Source: Candidatus Saccharibacteria bacterium UBA6209
Lineage (GTDB): Bacteria > Patescibacteriota > Saccharimonadia > Saccharimonadales > Saccharimonadaceae
Reading direction: 5' to 3'
DNA length: 9,834 bases
Assembly: GCA_002421965.1 (NCBI GenBank)
Contig: DISN01000016.1
Span: forward strand, 1-9,834
Notes under the pieces: model-generated
Seen by the model: only the letters and a program-made list of their open reading frames with translations
Database searches by the model: none
Told to the model about the DNA's origin: nothing
Program-made: the position numbers and the translations under genes
Shown here: piece after piece, positions 1 through 5,664 of the stretch
How the letters are laid out: the number at the start of each line of letters is the position of its first letter
Numbering within the stretch: position 1 is the first letter of the stretch

Positions 1-231
1 ATCTCACAGCAAACTTTATCAGGGGACGCCATCAGGCGAGTATCGGCCGACCAGTCGGCTGCTCGGGTAGAAGCAAGGCGACCCGATCCTTCAATCACAG
101 AAATTACTAGTTATATACGCCAAGTTGGCGAGCTAATTAAGGGCGAACGCCAACACGCTGCTCAGAATGGCCTACCGTCAGACACGGGTCTGATACAAAT
201 ATCTGACAGGAGTGACTTCACTCAGATGTAG
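1..231 (+). CDS. C-terminal end of an unrecognised protein (partial, 5' end outside window)
   Basis: Frame 1 is open from the first base to a TAG at 229-231, giving 76 codons with no internal stop. The translated tail is hydrophilic and rich in Arg, Gln, Ser and Asp, with a probable helical stretch (TSYIRQVGELIKGERQHA) and a polar, probably disordered end (ISDRSDFTQM). No membrane segment, Cys/His cluster or catalytic motif is visible. The stop lies 12 bases before the next start, on the same strand, so the two genes are probably co-transcribed. I cannot assign a family from this tail; the frame is supported mainly by its openness and by the close fit to the following gene. Confidence 0.6.
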   Translation: MSQQTLSGDAIRRVSADQSAARVEARRPDPSITEITSYIRQVGELIKGERQHAAQNGLPSDTGLIQISDRSDFTQM

Positions 232-243
232 CTAGGATAGTAT

Positions 244-678
244 ATGGCAAGCTTTATCAAAAAAACCATCAACCTACTATTTGCCGAAGACCCAATTCGA
301 CCACTACTAAAAGTCACCAAAAAAGACCGACCGACCAAGAAATTATCAGAGCGTGAGCTTATCGAAAGAGAAAGTCAGATTGGGCGAGATATCTTTGGCC
401 CAGCTCCAACAAATGTCACCAGGCGCGAGTTTTTCAATTTAGATCAAGACACTTGGATGTGGCACGAAGAGACAAAAAATCCCGATGGCACTAAGTCGGA
501 GCACACGGTTCGTTATGAGATTCAGCCCCAGGGGATACTCAAGGTTATGTCTGGTCCGAAATACGAATACTTAGAAGGCACAGAGCTGTCCAACTTTGTT
601 AAAGCCACCCAGGAATACTACGATCGTGTGTCAACGGTCCTTTACCGCCGTAACCCACGAACCGGCAAGCCCCTATAG
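244..678 (+). CDS. Hypothetical protein, 144 aa
   Basis: Complete ORF starting with ATG 244, preceded by an AGGA Shine-Dalgarno at 234-237 with a 6-base gap. The product is a soluble, charged protein. The first 20 residues form a weakly hydrophobic helix (SFIKKTINLLFAED) that could be amphipathic but is too short and charged to be a signal peptide. Residues about 60-100 contain an aromatic patch (WMWHEETKN and HTVRYEIQPQG), typical of a small beta-rich fold, and the C-terminus is basic (YRRNPRTGKPL). No known catalytic motif is visible. It follows the partial gene at 1-231 by 12 bases and probably shares its transcript. The third codon positions favour A and C, unlike the next three genes, so it likely belongs to a different transcription unit. 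Real gene with fair confidence; function unknown. Confidence 0.75.
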   Translation: MASFIKKTINLLFAEDPIRPLLKVTKKDRPTKKLSERELIERESQIGRDIFGPAPTNVTRREFFNLDQDTWMWHEETKNPDGTKSEHTVRYEIQPQGILKVMSGPKYEYLEGTELSNFVKATQEYYDRVSTVLYRRNPRTGKPL

Positions 679-687
679 TGCTATAAT
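679..687 (+). promoter_or_regulatory. Extended -10 promoter for the cysteine desulfurase operon
   Basis: TGC-TATAAT at 679-687 is a perfect extended -10 (TGnTATAAT), starting immediately after the stop codon of the upstream gene (676-678). No convincing -35 lies 16-18 bases upstream (GAACCG at 659-664). Transcription should begin about seven bases downstream, at or within a base or two of the ATG at 694. There is no room for a Shine-Dalgarno, so the mRNA would be leaderless. Confidence 0.7.
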
Positions 688-693
688 ATTAGT

Positions 694-1851
694 ATGGAGA
701 GAGAGTTGTATTATCTTGATCATGCTGCAGCGACGCCGGTTGACCGGGTGGTGTTAGATGCCATGTTGCCATATATGTCAGATAAATTCTACAACCCATC
801 GAGTCCATATTCTTTGGCGGTTGAAGTCAAGCGAGATTATCATCGAGCTAAGGAGCAAATTGCTCGTAGTATTGGCGTTCGTGGTGATGAAATTGTTATG
901 ACGGCCGGTGCTACTGAGTCAATCAATATTGCTATGTCAGCAGTCGGTGGTGGCGTGGTGGCGGTGGGAGCAACCGAGCACGCTGCGGTTATCGAGTCGG
1001 CCAGGCGCCAAAACGGCGTTGTTATACCAAGCGACAAAAAGGGCCGGATTACTGCAGATGCAGTCAGTAGAGCACTCCATCCAGACATTACCTTGATAAG
1101 CGTCGGACTGGTTAATAATGAGCTGGGCGTAATCCAGCCAATCGATGATATTATGCAGGTTGTTGAACAAGAGCGAACCAGGAGGCAAGAGGTGGGTGAT
1201 GTATTGCCGCTATATGTCCATTGTGATGCATCACAGGCTCTAGCTCTAATTGATGTCAAGCCAAAGCGCATGGGAATCGATCTTTTGACTTTGAGTGCCG
1301 CCAAGGTTTACGGGCCCAAGCAAGTTGGCCTATTGTGGGTGCGCCCTGGAGTTAGCCTGACTCCTACGATTGCTGGTGGTGGTCAAGAAATGGGGCTTCG
1401 TAGTGGCACCGAAAACGTTGCTGGCGTGATTGGTTTTGCCGAGGCGGTAGAGCTAGCCATGAAGAGGCGAAACACTGAAGTAAAAAGACTTCGAGTTATG
1501 CGTGATTACATACAAAATGAGCTAGAGTCTAATTTTCCGGACATTGTTGTATCGTCGGATAAGAAAAAGGGTCTAGCTAGTTTCTTGCATGTGTCGTTTC
1601 CTGGTATAGACGCTGAGAGGCTAATATTTATGCTAGAAAATCAGGGAGTGATGGTGGCGACTGGCAGTGCTTGTGCAGCAAATAAAGACACCAGGTCGCA
1701 TGTTCTTGAAGCGATTGGTATGAGCGATGATCTTATAAGCGGAAGTTTGCGGATTAGTCTGGGTCGACTGTCGTCTGAGCCAAATATTAAGCGAGCAACC
1801 GAGCTGTTGATTGATGCTATCAAGTCCGAAAAGAACAGGCTAAGTAAGTGA
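694..1851 (+). CDS. iscS: Cysteine desulfurase (IscS/NifS-like), 385 aa
   Basis: PLP enzyme that removes sulfur from cysteine and carries it as a persulfide. Full length for the IscS/NifS class. Visible landmarks are YLDHAAATP near the N-terminus, GATES at 72-76, TEHAAV with PLP-stacking His96, NNELG (Asn142), HCDASQA (Asp178, Gln181), the Schiff-base Lys204 in SAAKVYGPK, RSGTEN at 236-241, and the catalytic Cys327 in TGSACAA. One oddity is that the residue before Lys204 is Ala, where IscS-type enzymes normally have His (motif S-x-H-K). The neighbourhood (overlap with a YdcF-like gene, then mnmA) and the lack of iscU or tus genes suggest a sulfur donor for tRNA 2-thiolation, as with YrvO-MnmA in Bacillus. 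The symbol is by class; nifS-like is equally defensible. ATG 694 is chosen because the family N-terminus begins here and a -10 box sits just upstream. Confidence 0.93.
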   Translation: MERELYYLDHAAATPVDRVVLDAMLPYMSDKFYNPSSPYSLAVEVKRDYHRAKEQIARSIGVRGDEIVMTAGATESINIAMSAVGGGVVAVGATEHAAVIESARRQNGVVIPSDKKGRITADAVSRALHPDITLISVGLVNNELGVIQPIDDIMQVVEQERTRRQEVGDVLPLYVHCDASQALALIDVKPKRMGIDLLTLSAAKVYGPKQVGLLWVRPGVSLTPTIAGGGQEMGLRSGTENVAGVIGFAEAVELAMKRRNTEVKRLRVMRDYIQNELESNFPDIVVSSDKKKGLASFLHVSFPGIDAERLIFMLENQGVMVATGSACAANKDTRSHVLEAIGMSDDLISGSLRISLGRLSSEPNIKRATELLIDAIKSEKNRLSK

Positions 1852-2456
1852 TGGCTCGGCTAGTAACTATATTGATTCTTTGCGTAGTGTTGGTTTGGGG
1901 CATTGGCGCTTATCTAGCTCCGGATGATTTGGCGGATTGCCCTAAGGTCGGTGAGGTTGGCGACACTGCTTGCTCTGCAGCCGGTGCAATTGTGGTGATT
2001 TCTGGTGGCGATACAATTGCTAGAACTAACGAAGCAATCAAATTATATAACGAAGGCTGGGCGCCAGTTATTGTTTTCTCTGGTGCAGCGGCAGACAAAA
2101 ATGGTCCAAGCAACGCCAAGGTTATGCGAGAGCACGCGGTTCAAAAGGGAGTTCCCGAAAGTTCCACGATTGCTGAAGAGGCTAGCGAAACGACCAAGCA
2201 AAATGCCGCACAGGTCAAAAGCCATCTACAGTCTAACGGTATTAACGATGTAATTTTAGTGACCAGTGGCTACCATATGCGCCGTGCCGGACTAGAATTC
2301 GAGCGTGAGCTTGGCGACACCATCGGCCTGCGTCGTCATCCAGTTAAGTCAGATAGTCAGTGGGGTCCGCTGTGGTTCTTTACTCCATGGGGTTGGACTT
2401 TGGCGCTTGGTGAGTTGCTGCGAATATCAGTATTTTATGTTGGAGCATCTAGGTAA
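1851..2456 (+). CDS. YdcF/DUF218-family membrane-anchored protein, 201 aa
   Basis: Residues 3-22 are a hydrophobic helix (VTILILCVVLVWGIGAYL), most simply an N-terminal membrane anchor with the main domain outside. The body follows the DUF218 (YdcF/SanA/ElyC) pattern: AIVVISGGD at 46-54, an R-x-N-E-A-x-x-L-Y helix, APVIVFSGAA at 71-80, KGVPESSTIAEE, ETTKQNA at 113-119, and ILVTSGYHMRRA at 135-146 with the family's conserved Tyr-His-Met-x-Arg. A second hydrophobic, Trp-rich stretch (about 172-197) may lie on the membrane. The family is linked to envelope functions but its chemistry is not settled. The start is ambiguous: GTG 1848 or ATG 1851, which shares its A with the desulfurase stop; I prefer ATG. 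It also overlaps mnmA by one base. Its place between two sulfur-transfer genes is probably operon packing rather than pathway membership, although Cys30 and Cys41 just after the anchor could pair. Confidence 0.85.
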   Translation: MARLVTILILCVVLVWGIGAYLAPDDLADCPKVGEVGDTACSAAGAIVVISGGDTIARTNEAIKLYNEGWAPVIVFSGAAADKNGPSNAKVMREHAVQKGVPESSTIAEEASETTKQNAAQVKSHLQSNGINDVILVTSGYHMRRAGLEFERELGDTIGLRRHPVKSDSQWGPLWFFTPWGWTLALGELLRISVFYVGASR

Positions 2457-3505
2457 TGACCAAAGTTTTTGTTGGCTTGAGCGGAGGTGTTGATTCGTCG
2501 GTTACGGCTGCACTTTTGGTTGAGCAGGGTTACGAAGTAGTCGGTGTTTATATGAAAAACTGGGCAGAAGATTTGCCTGGCATGCAGTGTCCGTGGGCAG
2601 ATGATGTTGCTGATGCAAAGCGTGTGGCGGTTGGTTTGGGAATTGATTTTAGGGTCTTCGATTTTCAGCAAGAGTACAAACAGCGTGTGGTTGATGCCAT
2701 GGTTGCTGAGTATCGGGCCGGACGTACGCCAAATCCGGATGTTATGTGTAATCAAGAAATTAAGTTTAACTTATTTCTAGAAACTGCGCTTGATCAAGGT
2801 GCTGATATGGTGGCCACCGGACATTACGCAAAAACTAGTGGCGGCAAGTTGTTTGTGCCGGCCGATAAAGACAAAGATCAGACTTATTTTTTGTACCGCA
2901 TTAAATCATCGGCTCTAGAGAAGACGCTATTTCCGCTTGGCGACATGACCAAGCAGCAAGTTCGTCAGTACGCCAAAGACAAGAATTTATGGACGGCATC
3001 AAAAAAAGAAAGTATGGGTATTTGTTTTGTGGGACAGGTGGGTATAAAGGAATTTCTGGGGCAGTATCTGGACTTAATTCCGGGCGATGTCGTTGATCAG
3101 GACACAGGGCAGATAATTGGACGCCACGACAGTGCTTTGATCTACACAATTGGTCAGCGCCACGGACTGCATATCGGCGGGGGGTTACCCTACTACGTTG
3201 TCGGTAAAGATGTCGAAAAGAATATAGTTTACGTTAGCCAAAATCTTAACAATACTGCTATGTGGCAGGATGAGTTTAGCCTCACTGATCTGCACTGGAT
3301 AGGCGATGCTCCATCGCCTAGCGATAGTTTAATGGTGCGTATTCGTCACCGGGGTGATTTACTAGAGATGGTTAGCGCACAGTTCGGTCTGGCTGATGCT
3401 AGGATTAAGCTATCTGGTGCCGAGAGGGCGATCACCACCGGTCAGTCAGCTGTTGTTTATCGTGGCGATGAAACTTTAGGCGGCGGAATTATCAAAACAG
3501 ATTGA
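2456..3505 (+). CDS. mnmA: tRNA-specific 2-thiouridylase MnmA, 349 aa
   Basis: Uses ATP and persulfide sulfur to convert wobble U34 to 2-thiouridine in tRNA(Lys), tRNA(Glu) and tRNA(Gln), in the cytoplasm. The order of motifs matches MnmA throughout: PP-loop SGGVDSS at residues 9-15, VYMKNW at 31-36, NPDVMCNQEIKF with nucleophile Cys98, ATGHYA at 120-125, DKDQTYFLYRI at 139-149, and GICFVG with the second catalytic Cys190. These are followed by the central TIGQRHGL segment and the C-terminal beta-barrel with a VRIRHRG motif. Both catalytic cysteines are present and the length is normal for the family. The start ATG overlaps the previous stop (TAATG), with GGAG at 2442-2445 as ribosome binding site. 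A cysteine desulfurase two genes upstream gives a likely direct sulfur donor, since no TusA-E genes are seen here. The stop codon overlaps the -35 of the next promoter. Confidence 0.96.
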   Translation: MTKVFVGLSGGVDSSVTAALLVEQGYEVVGVYMKNWAEDLPGMQCPWADDVADAKRVAVGLGIDFRVFDFQQEYKQRVVDAMVAEYRAGRTPNPDVMCNQEIKFNLFLETALDQGADMVATGHYAKTSGGKLFVPADKDKDQTYFLYRIKSSALEKTLFPLGDMTKQQVRQYAKDKNLWTASKKESMGICFVGQVGIKEFLGQYLDLIPGDVVDQDTGQIIGRHDSALIYTIGQRHGLHIGGGLPYYVVGKDVEKNIVYVSQNLNNTAMWQDEFSLTDLHWIGDAPSPSDSLMVRIRHRGDLLEMVSAQFGLADARIKLSGAERAITTGQSAVVYRGDETLGGGIIKTD

Positions 3506-3530
3506 CGCAGCTGTCTAAATAGTGTAAACT
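3502..3530 (+). promoter_or_regulatory. Probable sigma-70-type promoter for rpsP
   Basis: TTGACG at 3502-3507 and TAAACT at 3525-3530 are separated by exactly 17 bases, matching TTGACA and TATAAT at 5/6 and 4/6 positions. The -35 overlaps the mnmA stop codon. The predicted start near 3537 gives a leader of about 40 bases, AT-rich, ending in the rpsP ribosome binding site. An isolated TATAGT at 3552-3557 is a weaker alternative -10. Confidence 0.55.
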
Positions 3531-3576
3531 AAAGCTAATAGTTTTAATAATTATAGTAAAGAAGGAAGTTTTATAC

Positions 3577-3936
3577 ATGCTCGCAATTCGTTTGCAACGC
3601 CTTGGCCGAAAAGGCTACCCAGTTTATCGTCTAGCCGTACAGGAGGCTCAGCGCCACCCATCAAGTGGTAGAGTAATCGCCTATGTCGGTAGCTATAACC
3701 CACATACCAAAGAATCTAATATCCAGGCCGAGGTTGTTCAGAAGTACCTAGAGACCGGTGCGCAGCCAACACCACGTGTTGCTAAGCTTCTAAAAGAAGC
3801 TGGCGTTAAGCTGCCAAAGTGGGTCAAAGAACCAGTAAGTGACAAACAAAAATCACTACGCAACCCAGAAAAACTTCGCAAGAATCAGCCAAAAGAAGAA
3901 GCTGTCGAAGAAACAACCGAAGCAACAGAAGAGTAG
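3577..3936 (+). CDS. rpsP: 30S ribosomal protein S16, 119 aa
   Basis: Component of the small ribosomal subunit that binds 16S rRNA in the body of the 30S particle. The N-terminal 80 residues match S16: MLAIRLQRLGRKGYPVYRL, then SSGRVIAYVGSYNPHTKES and a helix ending in GAQPTPRVAKLLKEAGV. From about residue 85 there is a charged tail, first Lys/Arg-rich and then Glu/Thr-rich (EEAVEETTEATEE); variable tails are common in S16 homologues. The start at ATG 3577 follows AAGGAAG at 3562-3568. In many bacteria rpsP sits with ffh, rimM and trmD. Here it stands alone between mnmA and a terminator, so it is either a single-gene unit or also receives read-through from the mnmA operon. Confidence 0.96.
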   Translation: MLAIRLQRLGRKGYPVYRLAVQEAQRHPSSGRVIAYVGSYNPHTKESNIQAEVVQKYLETGAQPTPRVAKLLKEAGVKLPKWVKEPVSDKQKSLRNPEKLRKNQPKEEAVEETTEATEE

Positions 3937-3953
3937 AATCTACTTGCAAACAC

Positions 3954-3983
3954 AATACCTCGCCACTCGGCGGGGTATTTTTT
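3954..3983 (+). terminator. Intrinsic terminator after rpsP
   Basis: AATACCTCGCC (3954-3964) pairs with GGCGGGGTATT (3969-3979) around a 4-base loop ACTC, giving 11 pairs with one T-G wobble. Six T residues follow the stem base at 3978-3983. It lies 18 bases after the rpsP stop and separates the housekeeping genes from the restriction-modification locus. Confidence 0.92.
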
Positions 3984-3997
3984 GATAAGTTTTACGT

Positions 3998-4026
3998 GTG
4001 ACCCAATCGTCAGTTTATGATATAAT
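3998..4026 (+). promoter_or_regulatory. Promoter for hsdM
   Basis: GTGACC at 3998-4003 (TGAC core of a -35) is 17 bases from a perfect TATAAT at 4021-4026. The -10 is extended by TGA at 4018-4020. The 10-mer TGATATAATA at 4018-4027 is identical to the one at the fic promoter (5650-5659). The predicted start is near 4033. Confidence 0.7.
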
Positions 4027-4032
4027 AATTGC

Positions 4033-4131
4033 AACGAGAGAGGTTAAGTTTGGCCGAGGGCCAGCCTGTCCAGATCTGCAGTGTCTGTACATTGTTAAAA
4101 ATCAATAAATTCGGTATCGGAGAGCAAATTA
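4033..4131 (+). other. Leader of about 100 nt upstream of hsdM
   Basis: This gene-free stretch follows the predicted hsdM transcription start. It holds a small hairpin (TGGCC 4051-4055 with GGCCA 4059-4063, loop GAG), a CAGATCTG palindrome at 4071-4078 and the hsdM ribosome binding site GGAG at 4119-4122. I see no recognisable riboswitch or tRNA. The leader is long for this gene-dense sequence, where two other promoters abut their start codons, so it may carry post-transcriptional control, but that is inference. Confidence 0.35.
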
Positions 4132-5613
4132 ATGGAGATCCAAGACATACAGTCAAAACTTTGGGCAGCGGCCGACAAGCTACGTGGCAACATCAACTCA
4201 AGTGACTATAAGTACGTAGTGCTGGGGCTAATTTTCCTGAAGTATGTTTCTGATGCATTTGAGCTGCAGTATAAAAAGGCCGAAAGCGAAGACTATGATC
4301 CAGAAGATCGAGATTTCTATCTGGCTGACAATGTATTTTGGATTCCAAAAGAAGCCCGATGGAGTGGTCTAGTAGAAAATGCCAAGCAGCCAAACATTGG
4401 CCTGCTTGTTGACGAAGCAATGGAGGCCATTGAGCGCGACAACCCAACACTCAAAGGAGTGCTGCCAAAAAACTATGCGCGCGAGGCACTCGATAAGCGT
4501 CGACTCGGCGAGCTCATTGACCTGTTCACGAATATCTCATTTGAAGAAGGAACTGCTAAGGATTTACTCGGTCAGGTGTACGAGTACTTTATGGGCATGT
4601 TTGCAGATAGCGAAGGAAAGCACGGTGGTGAATTCTATACTCCTCGTTCAATCGTGAAGCTGCTCGTTGAGATGCTTGAGCCGTATAGCGGCCGTGTCTA
4701 CGACCCAGCCTGCGGCAGTGGTGGTATGTTTGTCTGGAGTGAAAAGTTTGTCGAGGAACACCAGGGGCGGATCGATGATATTGCTATATATGGCCAAGAG
4801 TACAACGAAACTACGTGGCGTCTGGCTAAGATGAACATGGCCATTCGCGGCATCGATGCCGACATCCGCAAGGGCAACACTCTGACAGATGACAAGTTTC
4901 CAGATCTAAAGGCTGACTATATCTTGGCAAATCCGCCATTCAACATCAGCGACTGGGGTCAAGAGCACCTGCTCGACGACATTCGTTGGAAATACGGCGT
5001 ACCACCAAAGGGTAATGCTAACTATGCCTGGATCCAGCATATGGCTCACCATCTGTCGCCCAAGGGTACGGCTGGGTTTGTCTTGGCGAATGGTAGCATG
5101 AGTAGTCAGAGTGGTGGCGAAGGCGAGATTCGTAAGCAGTTGGTGTTGAACGACATGGTTGACGCTATTGTTACCCTGCCAAGTCAGCTGTTCTTTAACG
5201 TCGCCATTCCGTGCTGTCTCTGGTTCATCTCGCGTGATCGTGCAAATCGTCACGGCAAAACTCTCTTTATCGATGGCCGCAACCTCGGCAAGATGATCAA
5301 CCGCCGTAATCGTGAGCTCACGTCAGAAGATATAGCCAAAGTCACCGATGCGTACCATAACTTCAAAACTCAGAATGGTAAGTATGAAGACGTTGCTGGT
5401 TTCTGTAAAGTTGCCGACCTCGAAGAGATCAAAGAGCACGACTACGTGCTTACTCCGGGCCGCTATGTCGGTAGTGAAGCGGTCGAGGATGATGATGAGG
5501 CTTTCGCCGAAAAGATGGAACGACTAACTGCCGAGCTGAATGAGCAATTCTCAAAGAGTCATGAATTAGAGCAGAAGATTAAGGAAAATTTAACCAAGAT
5601 CAACTTACCGTGA
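4132..5613 (+). CDS. hsdM: Type I restriction-modification DNA methyltransferase subunit HsdM, 493 aa
   Basis: N6-adenine methyltransferase subunit; with HsdS it forms the modification enzyme (M2S1) and with HsdR the restriction complex. Residues 1-145 are the helical HsdM N-terminal domain (IQSKLWAAADKLRG, VLGLIFLKYVSDAFE). The catalytic domain begins at GGEFYTPRSIV (165-175). It has the SAM-binding motif DPACGSGGMF at 191-200 and the adenine-methylation motif NPPF at 267-270. The later WIQHM and GTAGFVLANGSMSS blocks are typical of the family. Residues about 465-490 form a charged coiled-coil tail, expected to contact HsdS. Length is standard and no key residue is missing. The start ATG 4132 has GGAG nine bases upstream. 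The gene has its own promoter and ends 51 bases before fic, whereas hsdS lies more than 3.6 kb downstream, which is an unusual separation. Confidence 0.96.
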   Translation: MEIQDIQSKLWAAADKLRGNINSSDYKYVVLGLIFLKYVSDAFELQYKKAESEDYDPEDRDFYLADNVFWIPKEARWSGLVENAKQPNIGLLVDEAMEAIERDNPTLKGVLPKNYAREALDKRRLGELIDLFTNISFEEGTAKDLLGQVYEYFMGMFADSEGKHGGEFYTPRSIVKLLVEMLEPYSGRVYDPACGSGGMFVWSEKFVEEHQGRIDDIAIYGQEYNETTWRLAKMNMAIRGIDADIRKGNTLTDDKFPDLKADYILANPPFNISDWGQEHLLDDIRWKYGVPPKGNANYAWIQHMAHHLSPKGTAGFVLANGSMSSQSGGEGEIRKQLVLNDMVDAIVTLPSQLFFNVAIPCCLWFISRDRANRHGKTLFIDGRNLGKMINRRNRELTSEDIAKVTDAYHNFKTQNGKYEDVAGFCKVADLEEIKEHDYVLTPGRYVGSEAVEDDDEAFAEKMERLTAELNEQFSKSHELEQKIKENLTKINLP

Positions 5614-5642
5614 AAAATAGCAATGTGATACACTTTTTCACG
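5609..5642. repeat. Inverted repeat overlapping the hsdM stop, upstream of fic
   Basis: CGTGAAAAA at 5609-5617 is matched perfectly in inverse by TTTTTCACG at 5634-5642, with 16 bases between. The left arm includes the hsdM TGA stop. No T-run follows the right arm and the stem is AT-rich, so it is a poor terminator. Its place just upstream of the fic -10 box fits an operator better. Confidence 0.6.
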
Positions 5643-5654
5643 CAAAATGTGATA
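5622..5654 (+). repeat. Direct repeat AATGTGATA at the fic promoter
   Basis: AATGTGATA occurs at 5622-5630 and again at 5646-5654, 24 bases apart start to start. The second copy runs into the -10 hexamer. The first lies in the spacer of the inverted repeat at 5609-5642. A protein bound to these sites would block RNA polymerase. The HTH-like C-terminus of the Fic protein is a natural candidate for the binder, but this is inference. Confidence 0.5.
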
Positions 5655-5658
5655 TAAT
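5650..5658 (+). promoter_or_regulatory. Extended -10 promoter for fic
   Basis: TGA-TATAAT at 5650-5658 is a perfect extended -10. Seven bases downstream is the ATG at 5665, so transcription should start at the start codon and the message would be leaderless; there is no Shine-Dalgarno. No good -35 is seen at the expected spacing (ACACTT at 5630-5635). Confidence 0.7.
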
Positions 5659-5664
5659 ATACTT

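Noticed and set aside
840..1304. 154-codon open frame on the - strand
   Set aside because: It is fully inside the cysteine desulfurase gene, whose family identity is certain; the translation shows no domain.
3937..4131. tRNA, CRISPR array or insertion sequence in the longest gene-free stretch
   Set aside because: I saw no cloverleaf, no regularly spaced repeats, and no transposase or terminal repeats here; the stretch is explained by a terminator, a promoter and a leader.
4050..4205. TTG-started 51-codon ORF in the hsdM leader with a CSVC motif
   Set aside because: AGAGG lies six bases upstream, so a leader peptide is conceivable, but the start is weak and the second half is out of frame inside hsdM. 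The peptide has no recognisable character.
5609..5642. Inverted repeat as an intrinsic terminator for hsdM
   Set aside because: The stem is AT-rich with a 16-base loop and no T-run after it; the convincing terminator in this window (3954-3983) looks quite different.
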